Shown: positions 17,376 to 25,981, counted from the stretch's first letter. The stretch: 64,000 nucleotides of DNA from Georgenia yuyongxinii (GCF_006352065.1 NZ_CP040915.1:2666001-2730000), one strand, 5' to 3'. The notes: generated by a model not told the origin, from the letters alone. Numbers and translations are program-made.

Positions 17376-18143
17376 TCAGGCGAGCTCCCCGCGCACGATG
17401 CTGTCCCCGCTGTGCGCAGGGTTGCCGTCGATCGGTTCCTCAGAGACGTCGACGATGGCGAACTCCGCGAGATCGAGGCCGGCGGGCACCTCGAACTCCC
17501 CTTCTGAGCCGGCCAGCACCCCGAGGCTGACGAGACGCTGCAGGTCGGTGTCGATGAGCCACACCTCGCGGAAGCCCTCACCCGGCACGTCCGGCAGGTC
17601 GACGGTAAGCAGCCGCCGACCATCCACCTCGCGCACCGACGCCTCCCCCTCGGCCTGCCACCCGGGCAATGGCTGCAGCTGCGCCGAGGCGAGCACCTGG
17701 CCGCCGGGTGCGTCCTGGCCGAGGTTCTGCACCAGGACAGTTCCGCCGATGCCTGCGACGAAGCTGGCGGCGGCCACCCACACCACACGCCGGCGCCACC
17801 GAGACACGGCCGGCGCCGTCGCGGGGGCGGGTGATGGCGCAGGTGCCGGTGATGGCGCTGGTACCGGGGCCGGTGACGGCTCCGCCGGAATCTCACCTGG
17901 TGCGGTCGTGGCGGCAGCCTCCGTCTCGGGCAGCCCCAGCTCCGCGGCGATGCGCGTCCACACCGCGTCGGACGGACGCTCCAACGTGGTCGCGCCACTG
18001 CGGCCGGCGTGCGTGACGCGGCGCAGGGACGCCAGCTCCGCGCTGCAGTGCGCGCACGTCGAGACGTGGTCACGTACCTCCGGCCCGCCGACGTCCTCCC
18101 CGAGCGCCATGAGCGCGAGGACCTCCTCGTCAGGATGCGTCAT
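17376..18143 (-). CDS. rskA: RskA-like anti-sigma factor
   Basis: This is a 255-residue membrane anti-sigma factor. The cytoplasmic N-terminus has the zinc-binding anti-sigma motif HVSTCAHC near residue 26. A Pro/Ala-rich linker (about residues 85-110) follows, then one membrane helix (WVAAASFVAGIGGTVLV). The extracellular RskA domain contains LLTVDLPDVPGEGFREVWLID. It would hold the adjacent ECF sigma factor inactive until regulated proteolysis. Its start overlaps the sigma gene by 14 bases. The assignment to the SigK/RskA group rests on domain order and pairing. Confidence 0.88.
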   Translation of the reverse strand: MTHPDEEVLALMALGEDVGGPEVRDHVSTCAHCSAELASLRRVTHAGRSGATTLERPSDAVWTRIAAELGLPETEAAATTAPGEIPAEPSPAPVPAPSPAPAPSPAPATAPAVSRWRRRVVWVAAASFVAGIGGTVLVQNLGQDAPGGQVLASAQLQPLPGWQAEGEASVREVDGRRLLTVDLPDVPGEGFREVWLIDTDLQRLVSLGVLAGSEGEFEVPAGLDLAEFAIVDVSEEPIDGNPAHSGDSIVRGELA

Positions 18144-18723
18144 CTGCCACCTCCAGCCGTACGCGCAGGCGCTGCAGGCTCCGCTTGATGTGGGACTTGA
18201 CCGTGCCCAGCGGGAGCCCGATGCGCTCGGCGATCTGGGCGTGGGTGAGGTCCTCGTAGAAGGCCAGCGACAGGATCTGGCGCTGCGGGTCCCCGAGGCC
18301 CGCCAGGGCCTCGGCGACCATCACCCGGTCGACCAGGTGGGCGGTGTCGGGGTCGACGACCGGCTCGGCGGTCATGGTCGCGGCCTCTTGCGCCTGCCGC
18401 TCCCGGGAACGGCGTTCGTGAATGTCCGCCACGACGTGCCGGGTGATGCCGACCAGCCATGAGGCGAGCGGCGCTCGGTCCGGGTCGAAGCCCGACCGGC
18501 CGCGCCAAGCCGCGACGAAGACCTGCTGGGTGGCGTCCTCGGCGTCCGGGACGGAGCCGAGCGAGCGCAACGCCATGGTGTACACGAGCGGTGACCAACG
18601 CCGGTAGGCGTCGTGCACGGCTTCGGGGCCACCCCCGCGGAAGGCGGCGGCGAGGCGTTCGTCGGAGTCGGCGTCGACGTTGCTCACCTCCGTGGGGGGT
18701 GGGATCGTGCGTGCCGGCGGCAC
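18130..18723 (-). CDS. sigK: ECF sigma factor (SigK-like)
   Basis: This is a 197-residue ECF sigma factor. Region 2 contains YTMALRSLGSVPDAEDATQQVF and region 2.4 ASWLVGITRHVVADIHERR. Region 4 contains ILSLAFYEDLTHAQIAERIGL and GTVKSHIKRSLQRLR. GTG 18723 lies 6 bases after the sortase stop with only a weak Shine-Dalgarno, so translation is probably coupled. A second GTG at 18687 is possible. It is followed by the RskA-like anti-sigma gene. The operon's own promoter resembles SigK sites, implying positive feedback. Confidence 0.88.
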   Translation of the reverse strand: MPPARTIPPPTEVSNVDADSDERLAAAFRGGGPEAVHDAYRRWSPLVYTMALRSLGSVPDAEDATQQVFVAAWRGRSGFDPDRAPLASWLVGITRHVVADIHERRSRERQAQEAATMTAEPVVDPDTAHLVDRVMVAEALAGLGDPQRQILSLAFYEDLTHAQIAERIGLPLGTVKSHIKRSLQRLRVRLEVADDAS

Positions 18724-18729
18724 GGTGGG

Positions 18730-19440
18730 TCAACCTGCCACGAGGATAGCGGTGACGATGACGTTGTCCTCGTAGCTGCGACGCGCCTCGTTCCACTCCC
18801 CGCCGCAGGTGGCCAGCACCAGCCGCGGCTCGCCGTCGCGGCGGAAGTAGGGGGCGAGGTCCAAGGTGGCCTTGGCGAGGCGCTCGACGGCGACCACCTC
18901 GTAGGTCGCCTCGCTCCCGTCCGCGGCGCTCACCTGGACCGTGTCGCCCTGCGCCGCCCCGCGCAGGTCGAAGAAGGGGCCGTGCGGTGTGGCCACGGAC
19001 CCCGCGTGGGCGGCGACGACGGTGGTGCCCGACTCAGGCGCCACCCCCGGTCCGAAGCGGTACCAGCCGCTGCGGGCGGCGTCCGGCGGGATCTCCATCG
19101 CGCCGTCGACGGTGACGCCGACGGGGTCCACCGGCATGTCGATCCCCAGGCGCTCGTACACCACGCGCGACGGCGGCCGCGCCGGTGCTGCCGCGGCGTT
19201 GCCGAGCGTGGCGGTGCGGATGTCGACGTCGCGCGCGGCGGGTGTAGCAGGCGCTGCCGGGGTAGGCGACGAAGGCGCCAGCTCTAACGATGGCGGCGCC
19301 GGCGCAGACGCAGACGAGGGCGTCGCCGACCCAGTCGCCTCGACCTGCGGCCCCGGGGGCTGCGCGGTGGCCGCGCAACCCCCGAGGACCACAGCCGCGA
19401 CCACCGCGGTCAGCGGGAACCGCCTGCGCACGTCAGTCAC
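18730..19440 (-). CDS. Class F-type sortase, predicted lipoprotein
   Basis: This is a 236-residue transpeptidase. It begins with a signal sequence ending in the lipobox VLGGC, so it is probably a lipid-anchored extracellular protein. A Ser/Pro/Ala linker of about 50 residues leads to the sortase domain. That domain has the catalytic His in VVAAHAGS, Cys in LVLATCGGEW and Arg in EARRSYEDNVIV. The class is inferred from the short N-terminus and the TCGG motif. The gene overlaps the end of the DUF4397 gene, its likely substrate or partner, and is followed by the sigma factor. Confidence 0.85.
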   Translation of the reverse strand: MTDVRRRFPLTAVVAAVVLGGCAATAQPPGPQVEATGSATPSSASAPAPPSLELAPSSPTPAAPATPAARDVDIRTATLGNAAAAPARPPSRVVYERLGIDMPVDPVGVTVDGAMEIPPDAARSGWYRFGPGVAPESGTTVVAAHAGSVATPHGPFFDLRGAAQGDTVQVSAADGSEATYEVVAVERLAKATLDLAPYFRRDGEPRLVLATCGGEWNEARRSYEDNVIVTAILVAG

Positions 19441-20263
19441 GCGACGCCCGCTGCGGCGCCAGCCGCCGGGTGCCGACCACCGCTGCCGTACCGAGCACCA
19501 GCGCGAGCCCGGCCCAGAGTGCGGGCGAGAGGCCGCCGTCCTCGGGGACCTCGGTCAGCCCGGTGGGCACCCCCGCCGGGGCGGAGTGCAGGCCCTCGAT
19601 CGCCTGCGTCGCGAGGGCGAGGTTGCCGTCCTCGAGGCTCCCCCAGGCGTACACGATGGTCGCGGCACCCTCCTGGACCGGGACGTCGGCCGGGCCGAGC
19701 ACGGGGTCGGTGGTGCCGGTCGCGGCGATCGTGGCGCTCACCGTCGACGCGGGGAGATCGAGGGTGGCCTCGTCCGGGTTGGCCAGGTTGGTGATCACCG
19801 GGGAGCCCCCGGCGAGCACGTCGACCGCCGGGGCCGCGGCAACGTGCCGCACGACCAGACGGCCCTCGCCCGCCGCCGTCGGGGAGGTGTTGTTGGTGAA
19901 CAGCGTCGCGGTCGGTGCGCCGTCCTCCCCGAGGTGCGCCGCGACGGTGTAGTTCCCGCCGGCGTCGAGCTGCAGGTCGACCGGACCGATGGCCGGGCTG
20001 GAGTCGTCGGTGGCGTCCGCGGCGGTGATCGCGACGGTGTAGGTGCCTGCCGGAAGCTCGAGCGGACCGGCGAGCTCGGACGGGGCGAAGTCGTCCAGGG
20101 TGCGTTCGCCGTTGACCCACACGTCGACGGTGAGGTCGGGGACGCCGTGCAGGACGGAGAGCGAGGCGCCGTCCTCCGTCTGGGCCTGGGCCGGTGCCCC
20201 GATCACGGCCATCGCCGCGGCGAGGCCGAGTGTGCCGAACCCGAGTGCTGCGTGCTTGCGCAT
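19433..20263 (-). CDS. Secreted DUF4397-domain surface protein
   Basis: This 276-residue exported protein has a signal peptide (MRKHAALGFGTLGLAAAMAV...APAQA). One or two DUF4397 beta-sandwich units at about residues 30-220 include LSVLHGVPDLTVDVWVNG and RLVVRHVAAAPAVDVL. A C-terminal membrane helix is followed by RRLAPQR. It lacks an LPxTG or LAxTG motif; the segment before the helix reads VPEDGG. GGAGG 8 bases upstream sets the start at 20263. It is first in an operon with sortase, sigma and anti-sigma genes. Wall attachment or a membrane anchor are both possible. Confidence 0.85.
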   Translation of the reverse strand: MRKHAALGFGTLGLAAAMAVIGAPAQAQTEDGASLSVLHGVPDLTVDVWVNGERTLDDFAPSELAGPLELPAGTYTVAITAADATDDSSPAIGPVDLQLDAGGNYTVAAHLGEDGAPTATLFTNNTSPTAAGEGRLVVRHVAAAPAVDVLAGGSPVITNLANPDEATLDLPASTVSATIAATGTTDPVLGPADVPVQEGAATIVYAWGSLEDGNLALATQAIEGLHSAPAGVPTGLTEVPEDGGLSPALWAGLALVLGTAAVVGTRRLAPQRASRD

Positions 20264-20314
20264 GATGTTCCTCCGCGTTAGCGCCCCGAGGGGCGAGCTG
20301 ATGTGACGGGAGGT

Positions 20315-20342
20315 ATTCCCCGGGGAAGATGCATCTGGATGC
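20315..20342 (-). promoter_or_regulatory. Putative SigK-type ECF promoter
   Basis: Reading on the minus strand, GCATCC (20342-20337), a 16-bp spacer and GGGAAT (20320-20315) closely resemble the mycobacterial SigK consensus CCATCC-N16/17-CCGAAT. The predicted start would give a leader of about 45 bases before the DUF4397 gene. The element overlaps the palindrome TTCCCCGGGGAA (20316-20327). Confidence 0.55.
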
Positions 20343-20418
20343 ACCGAGGACGCAGAAATTTTCGAGTGCATCGACCACGCCGGCCGGCTGGGCGGTTCGA
20401 GCTCGCCGGCCGATCGGT

Positions 20419-21414
20419 TCAGGCCCGCGTCGTCCGGTGTGCGTCGACCCAGGCGTCCGTCCTGGCGGCGAGCTCAGCCCGACGGGCGTCGTCGACGAAC
20501 GCCGCCTCGACGCCGTTGCGCGCCAGCACCGCCAGCTCGTCGACCGAGAGGTCGAGCGCCTCGGTGAGGCGGTGGAAGTTGTCCTCGACGTAGCCGCCGA
20601 AGTAGGCGGGGTCGTCGGAGTTGACGGTGACGACCAGCCCGGCTTCCAGCATGCGGCGCAGCGGGTAGTCGGCGAGGTCTTCGACCACGCGCAGCCGCAC
20701 GTTCGACAGCGGGCACAACGTCAGCGGCACCCGTTCGCGGGCGAGGCGGGCCACGAGGTCCTCGTCCTCGAGGGCGCGGATCCCGTGGTCCACCCGTTCC
20801 GCGCCCAGGACGTCGAGGACCTCCCGGACGTTGGCGGCCGGGCCCTCCTCGCCGGCGTGCGCGACGCGGCGCAGCCCGTGCGCGGCGGCGAGGTCATAGA
20901 CGTCCTTGAACGGTGCGGCCGATCCGATCTCGCTCGAGCACAGCCCCACGCCGAGCACCGGGACGTCCAGACGCAGGATCTCCTGCAGGGACGCCATCGC
21001 CTCCGCGGCGGGCAGGTGGCGCAGGAACGTCACGATCAGGCCGGTGGAGATGCCGAACTCCCGCTCGCTCGCCACGAGCGCCTCGCTCACCCCGCGCAGG
21101 GCGACCTCGGCGGGCACGCCGCGGGCGGTGTGCGCCTGGATGTCGAAGAACACCTCGGCGTGGTGGACCCCACCCGCACGGGCACGGCCCAGGTACGCGC
21201 GGGCGAGGTCGGCGAAGTCCTGCTCCGTGCGGAGCACGGCCATGTTCTCGTAGTACAGGTCGAGGAAGCTCTGCAACCCGGTGAACTCGTACCGGCGGCG
21301 CAGATCCTCGACGTCGTCGTACGGCAGGGTCATCCCGTTGCGCTCGGCGATCGCGAAGATGAGCTCGGGCTCGAAGGTGCCTTCCAGGTGCACATGGAGC
21401 TCGACGGCGGGCAT
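20419..21414 (-). CDS. Adenine deaminase (adenosine deaminase family)
   Basis: This is a 331-residue zinc amidohydrolase. Metal ligands are in HVHLEG, VAHAGEE (with the proton-shuttling Glu) and NSDDPAYFGG. The SDDPAYFGGY and FFDIQAHTARG segments match the adenine-deaminase subgroup (as in Pseudomonas and yeast Aah1) better than true adenosine deaminases, so it probably converts adenine to hypoxanthine in purine salvage. The start at 21414 gives the family-typical MPAVELHVHLEG. An ATG two codons upstream is possible. A TACTGT element (21425-21430) suggests a leaderless transcript. Confidence 0.85.
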   Translation of the reverse strand: MPAVELHVHLEGTFEPELIFAIAERNGMTLPYDDVEDLRRRYEFTGLQSFLDLYYENMAVLRTEQDFADLARAYLGRARAGGVHHAEVFFDIQAHTARGVPAEVALRGVSEALVASEREFGISTGLIVTFLRHLPAAEAMASLQEILRLDVPVLGVGLCSSEIGSAAPFKDVYDLAAAHGLRRVAHAGEEGPAANVREVLDVLGAERVDHGIRALEDEDLVARLARERVPLTLCPLSNVRLRVVEDLADYPLRRMLEAGLVVTVNSDDPAYFGGYVEDNFHRLTEALDLSVDELAVLARNGVEAAFVDDARRAELAARTDAWVDAHRTTRA

Positions 21415-21545
21415 CAGCATCCCGACAGTATGGCCACGATCGGGCGGGACCGGGAGAAGTCGGGCACGCGCGGCGCCCGCACCGTTGTCCCGGCCGCCGC
21501 CCGCGTCCCCGCCCACGCCGTACCCGCGGCCTGCGGCCGCCGCCC

Positions 21546-21607
21546 GCGCCCTACCCCCGCGCAGTCCGCGCCCTACCCCCGCGCAGTCCGCGCCCTACCC
21601 CCCGCGC
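21546..21607. repeat. 22-bp tandem repeat, about 2.8 copies
   Basis: Two identical 22-bp units (21546-21567, 21568-21589) and a partial third (to 21607) share the cores GCGCCCTACCCCC and GCGCAGTCC. They lie between the adenine deaminase promoter and the FAD oxidase gene. No function is evident. Confidence 0.85.
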
Positions 21608-21683
21608 TGACCCAGGAGGACAATGACAGCCGACGGCGCCGCTCGCCCCGGCGCGAGGTCCACGGCGAGGAGGCCCGACGGAC

Positions 21684-23084
21684 ATGACTGAGATCGGCAC
21701 CAGGTCCGTGACGGGCGCCGCGCTCGACGCCCTGGCCGACGGCTTTCGTGGGGAGCTGGTCACGCCCGACCATCCCGGGTACGAGGACCACCGGCGCGTG
21801 TGGAACGGCTCCATCGACCGCCGTCCGGCTCTGATCGCGCGGTGCGCGGGGGTCGCGGACGTCATCGCTGCGGTGCGGTTCGGGCGCGAGCGCGCCCTGC
21901 CCGTCGCCGTGCGCAGCGGCGGGCACAGCTTCCCGGGGCTGTCGGTGGTCGACGACGGACTCGTCGTCGACCTCTCCCTCATGCGTGGCACCCGGGTGGA
22001 CCCCGCGGGCGCTACCGTGCGGGCCCAGGCCGGCGTGCTCCTGGGCGAGCTCGACCACGAGACACAGGCGTTCGGCCTGGCAGTCCCCTCCGGCATCGTC
22101 ACCCACACGGGCATCGCGGGACTGACCCTCGGCGGCGGGATCGGCTGGCTCATGCGCAAGCACGGCCTGACCATCGACCGGCTCCGCTCCGTGGACCTGG
22201 TCACCGCCGCGGGCGACCTGGTCCACGCGGACGCCGAGGAGAACCCAGACCTGTTCTGGGGCGTGCGCGGCGGTGGCGGAAACTTCGGCATCGTCACCGA
22301 GTTCGAGTACGCGCTCGAACGGGTCGGCCCGATCGTGCTCGCGGGCCCCACCATGTGGGAGGTGGAGCATGCCGGATCGGTTATGCGGTTCTACCGGGAC
22401 TGGATCGCCGAGGCGCCCGACGAGCTCATGACGATGCTGGTCCTGCGCCGGGCGCCGACCATCCCGGCAGTCCCCCCGGAGATCCAGGGCCGTCGGGTCG
22501 TCGTGGTCGTCTCGTGCTACGCCGGGGACGTCGCCGACGGCGAGCGCGTGCTGGCACCACTCCGCGCACACCGCCCGCCGCTGCTCGACCTGTGCAGGCC
22601 CCAGCCGTACCTCGCGCACCAGGCGCTGCTCGACCCGTCCTTCCGGCCCGGCTGGTCGTACTACGTCCGCAGCCATGACCTGGCCGGCCTGACGGACCCG
22701 GTGGTCGACATCTTCGCGGAGATGGGACCCCAGGTGGCCTCGCCCATCACCTCCGTGGGAGTCTTCCACCTCGGCGGGGCGGTGGCGCGCGTGCCGGCCG
22801 CTGCGACGGCCTTCGGCGGCCGCGACTCCGGCCACACGGTCAACATCAACGGCAACGCCAAGACACCCGAGGACTTCGACGCCGAGCGGGACTGGGCGCG
22901 CCGGTTCTCCGACGCGCTGGCTCCCCACGCGGTCGGTGCCTACTCCAACTTCCTCATGGAGGAGGGCCAGGACCGGGTCCGCCGGTCCTACGGGGCGAAC
23001 TTCGGGCGTCTGCAGGAGCTGAAGCGGCGGTGGGACCCCGACAACGTGTTCCGCCTCAACCAGAACATCCCGCCGGCCGCCTGA
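21684..23084 (+). CDS. FAD-binding BBE-type oxidase
   Basis: This is a 466-residue oxidase of the berberine-bridge/VAO family. The FAD-binding domain includes AVRSGGHSFPG, whose His is the usual 8-alpha covalent attachment site. It also has GLAVPSGIVTHTGIAGLTLGGGIGWL and GGGGNFGIVTEF. The position where bicovalent relatives carry Cys reads IVTHTG, so flavin attachment is probably through His alone. The C-terminal BBE motif is present (YGANFGRLQELKRRWDPDNVF). No signal peptide is seen. The substrate is unknown; sugars and alkaloid-like alcohols are typical for the family. It faces away from the adenine deaminase gene. Confidence 0.88.
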   Translation: MTEIGTRSVTGAALDALADGFRGELVTPDHPGYEDHRRVWNGSIDRRPALIARCAGVADVIAAVRFGRERALPVAVRSGGHSFPGLSVVDDGLVVDLSLMRGTRVDPAGATVRAQAGVLLGELDHETQAFGLAVPSGIVTHTGIAGLTLGGGIGWLMRKHGLTIDRLRSVDLVTAAGDLVHADAEENPDLFWGVRGGGGNFGIVTEFEYALERVGPIVLAGPTMWEVEHAGSVMRFYRDWIAEAPDELMTMLVLRRAPTIPAVPPEIQGRRVVVVVSCYAGDVADGERVLAPLRAHRPPLLDLCRPQPYLAHQALLDPSFRPGWSYYVRSHDLAGLTDPVVDIFAEMGPQVASPITSVGVFHLGGAVARVPAAATAFGGRDSGHTVNINGNAKTPEDFDAERDWARRFSDALAPHAVGAYSNFLMEEGQDRVRRSYGANFGRLQELKRRWDPDNVFRLNQNIPPAA

Positions 23085-23117
23085 GGATCGCCGCCCACGT
23101 CACGCTCCGCGCCGCGC

Positions 23118-24110
23118 TCAGCTGCGGAAGTGGTCCCACCCCGGGCGCACCGCGGGCACCGCGTCGCCCACAAGTACCGTGCCGGCGGGGTGCTCCGCCG
23201 ACACCGCGGCCACCCGGCCCAGCACCGTGAAGCCCTCCGGCAGAGCCGTCCCCGCCGGGAAGGTGGCGAGCATGCCGTGGTCCTCCCCGCCGCCGAGCAC
23301 CCACTCGGTGGGGTCGATCTCCAGGCGGGCGGCGACCCCCGCGAGCGCGGCGACGGCGTCCGGCACGCTGGTGGCGGGCGGGTCGAGGGTGAGGACCACC
23401 CCGGAGCGGCGGGCGAGGCGTCCGGCGTCGCGCAGCAGACCGTCGGAGACGTCCATCATCGACGTGGCGCCCGCCCGCGCGGCCGCGGGCCCGGCCGCGA
23501 GCGCGGGCCGCGGGCGAAGGAAGTCTCGGATGAGGGCCTCGTCCGAGCCGCCACGCCGGCCGGAGGCGAGCAGGGCGTGCCCGGCGGCGGCACGGCCGAG
23601 CAGCCCGCTGTGCGCGACGACGTCCCCGGGGCGGGCGCCCGAGCGCAGGACCGGGTCGCGGCCGGCGAGGTCGCCATGGACGGTCACGGCCACCACGAGC
23701 TGCTCCCCCGCGGACAGGTCCCCGCCGTCCACACCGACGCCGAGCGGCTCGCAGGCCTCGGAGAGCCCCCGGCAGAAGTCGTGCAGCCAGCTCACCGGGG
23801 TGGCCGGCGGCAGCACCATGGACACCACCATCGAAGTCGGCTCCGCGCCCATCCCGGCGATGTCGGCGAGGTTCTGCATGGCGGCCCGCCAGCCGACGTC
23901 GGCGCCGGTGCCCCACGCGAGGCGGAAGTGGTGCCCCTCGACGAGCACGTCGGTGCTCACGCAGAACCGGCCGTCCGGCGCGGCGATCACCGCGGCGTCG
24001 TCCCCGGTGGGCACCAGCGTGGTGCGCCCACGCGGCAGAAGGGGGACGAAGGACGCGATGAGGTCGTCCTCGCCGAGGTCGGCGACGGTCGGCCCGGCGG
24101 GGGTGGTCAC
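23118..24110 (-). CDS. thiL: Thiamine-monophosphate kinase
   Basis: ThiL phosphorylates thiamine monophosphate to the active cofactor thiamine pyrophosphate. The 330-residue protein belongs to the PurM/ThiL fold. It has GDDAAVI near residue 41, DVLVEGHHF, MQNLADIAGMGA, GVGVDGGDLSAG, MMDVSDGL and the C-terminal GGGEDHGMLAT. The GTG start (VTTPAGPTVADLGEDDLI) is chosen because the family begins about 12 residues before the first acidic motif. It is divergent from DUF3515, with which it is syntenic in many actinobacteria. Confidence 0.93.
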   Translation of the reverse strand: MTTPAGPTVADLGEDDLIASFVPLLPRGRTTLVPTGDDAAVIAAPDGRFCVSTDVLVEGHHFRLAWGTGADVGWRAAMQNLADIAGMGAEPTSMVVSMVLPPATPVSWLHDFCRGLSEACEPLGVGVDGGDLSAGEQLVVAVTVHGDLAGRDPVLRSGARPGDVVAHSGLLGRAAAGHALLASGRRGGSDEALIRDFLRPRPALAAGPAAARAGATSMMDVSDGLLRDAGRLARRSGVVLTLDPPATSVPDAVAALAGVAARLEIDPTEWVLGGGEDHGMLATFPAGTALPEGFTVLGRVAAVSAEHPAGTVLVGDAVPAVRPGWDHFRS

Positions 24111-24234
24111 ACCCTCACCGTAGCGGCCGGGCCGCCGGCTCACCGGCGGACGGCGGGACGACGACGCGGCCTCGGGGGCCGGCCGGCGACAACCCGGGCC
24201 GGGGCGGCCCACGACGCCGACGTAGAGTGGGCGG

Positions 24235-24774
24235 GTGCCCCTCGCTCGTGCTCGGCGCCGTCCGCGCGCCCTCGTCGCCCTCTTCGCCGTCGCGCTGACC
24301 GGTGTGCTGGCGGGCTGCGGCTCGCCCGTGGAGGTGCCCCCGGGTGAGGCCGCCTCGGACCCGACCTGCGCACGGGTGCTGCAGGCCACCCCGGAGGAGC
24401 TGGGCGGGCTGGGGCGCCGTTCCACCACCGCTCAGGCCACGACGGCGTGGGGCGCGAACCCGGCCGTCACGGTGCGGTGCGGGGTCACCCCGCCCGGCCC
24501 CACCACCGACCGCTGCCTGAGCGTGGAGCACCCCGACGGCACGGTCGTGGACTGGATCCAGCTGGAGTCCGACGACGAGAGCTTCCCCGACCGGGCGAAG
24601 GACACCCAAGGCTCGTGGGCGTTCGTCACGTACGGGCGGGTGCCGGCGATCGAAGTGGTCGTGACCGCGGCACACGTGACCGGCCAGCCCACCGCGTTCC
24701 TGGTGGACCTCGCCTCCGCCGCCCAGATCAGCCCCGCCGAGCGGTTCTGCGTGGGCGCCGACGACGTGCAGTGA
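24235..24774 (+). CDS. DUF3515 family lipoprotein
   Basis: This is a 179-residue exported lipoprotein with an Arg-rich N-terminus, a hydrophobic helix and the lipobox GVLAGC (Cys about residue 24). The mature domain has conserved Cys residues (TCARVL, VRCGV, DRCLSV, RFCVG) that could form two disulfides. DUF3515 has no established function but is consistently found between ddl and thiL. GTG 24235 lies 7 bases after TAGAGT (24223-24228), so the transcript is probably leaderless. It is convergent with ddl. Confidence 0.9.
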   Translation: MPLARARRRPRALVALFAVALTGVLAGCGSPVEVPPGEAASDPTCARVLQATPEELGGLGRRSTTAQATTAWGANPAVTVRCGVTPPGPTTDRCLSVEHPDGTVVDWIQLESDDESFPDRAKDTQGSWAFVTYGRVPAIEVVVTAAHVTGQPTAFLVDLASAAQISPAERFCVGADDVQ

Positions 24775-24796
24775 CGCGGTCTCGCCGTCAGGACAG

Positions 24797-25981
24797 CTAG
24801 CGCAGCCCCGCGGGTCGCTCCAGCGCGAGCGAGACGAGCTCGTCGATCAGCTCGGGATAGCTCAGCCCGGACCGCTCCCACAGCAACGGATACATCGAGA
24901 ACGGGGTGAACCCGGGCATCGTGTTCACCTCGTTGATGATCACGGTCGTGCCCGAGCAGAAGAAGTCCACCCGGGCCAGGCCCTCGCAGCCCAGCGCGTC
25001 GAACGCGCCCGCCGCGAGCCCGCGGACCCGGTGCGTGACCTCCTCCGGGAGCTCGGCCGGCGCGACCATGGTCAGCGGTGCGGTGTCGAGGTACTTGGTC
25101 TGGTAGTCGTAGAACCCGGCAGCGGGCGAGTCCAGCACGATCTCGCCGGGCACCGAGGTGCGCGGAGCGTCGTCGCCGTGGCCACCGAGGACGGCGCACT
25201 CGATCTCGCGGCCGTCGATCCCGGCCTCGACGATGACCTTGGGGTCGTGGCGCCGGGCCTCTTCGACGGCGGCCTCGACGTCCTCGGCACGCTCCACCTT
25301 GGAGATGCCCAGCGACGAGCCGGCCCGGGCCGGCTTGACGAAGACGGGGAACCCGAGGGAAGCGACGGCGTCGACCGCCCGGGCCTTGTCCGTGCGCCAC
25401 AGGCGAGGCGTGATCACCGTGTACGGCCCCACAGGTAGCCCGTGCCCGGCCAGGATGACCTTCATGTAGTGCTTGTCCATGCCCGCGGCGGAGGCGAGCA
25501 CGCCCGAGCCGACGTAGCGCGCGCCGGCCATCTCGAGGAGGCCCTGGAGGGTGCCGTCCTCCCCGAAGGGGCCGTGCAGCAGCGGCAGGACCACGTCGAC
25601 CTTGCCCAGCTCGCGCGGCACCTGCCCCGGCTCGGCGACCACCAGGCCGTTCGAGTGCTCGCCCAGGGGCACGAGCACCTGGGCGTGGGCCGAGGTGATC
25701 TCGGCGCGGCCGCCCTCCAGCGGTGCGGGGTCGTCCGGGACGAGCACCCACTCCCCTGCCCGGGTGATGCCGATCGGCAGCACCTCGTAGCGGTCGCGGT
25801 CCATCGCGCGCAGCACGCCCGCGGCGGTGGCGCAGCTGACCGGGTGCTCCCCGCTGCGCCCACCGAAGACGACGGCGACCCGCACCTTGCCGGTCCCCTC
25901 GCCCTCTCGGCGAGGTACGGGGGTGGTCGTCTCGCCGGGTGCGGTGGCGTCGGTGCCGGGGTGTGCGGGTGCGGTGTCCAT
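24797..25981 (-). CDS. ddl: D-alanine--D-alanine ligase
   Basis: Ddl makes D-Ala-D-Ala for peptidoglycan precursors. The 394-residue ATP-grasp enzyme has VVFGGRSGEHPVSC at the N-terminus, LHGPFGEDGTLQGLLE, and the omega-loop DYQTKY carrying the Tyr typical of D-Ala (not D-Lac) specificity. It also has the metal-binding INEVNTMPGFTPFSMYP. An N-terminal extension of about 35 residues rich in Thr/Pro is unusual. ATG 25981 is preceded by TACCCT (25990-25995), a probable leaderless promoter. It is divergent from the transsulfuration gene; gpsA, its usual neighbour, is 3 kb away. Confidence 0.94.
   Translation of the reverse strand: MDTAPAHPGTDATAPGETTTPVPRREGEGTGKVRVAVVFGGRSGEHPVSCATAAGVLRAMDRDRYEVLPIGITRAGEWVLVPDDPAPLEGGRAEITSAHAQVLVPLGEHSNGLVVAEPGQVPRELGKVDVVLPLLHGPFGEDGTLQGLLEMAGARYVGSGVLASAAGMDKHYMKVILAGHGLPVGPYTVITPRLWRTDKARAVDAVASLGFPVFVKPARAGSSLGISKVERAEDVEAAVEEARRHDPKVIVEAGIDGREIECAVLGGHGDDAPRTSVPGEIVLDSPAAGFYDYQTKYLDTAPLTMVAPAELPEEVTHRVRGLAAGAFDALGCEGLARVDFFCSGTTVIINEVNTMPGFTPFSMYPLLWERSGLSYPELIDELVSLALERPAGLR

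Noticed and set aside
20419-21414. Adenosine deaminase proper
   Set aside because: The NSDDPAYFGGY and related segments fit the adenine-deaminase subgroup better, so that call was preferred.
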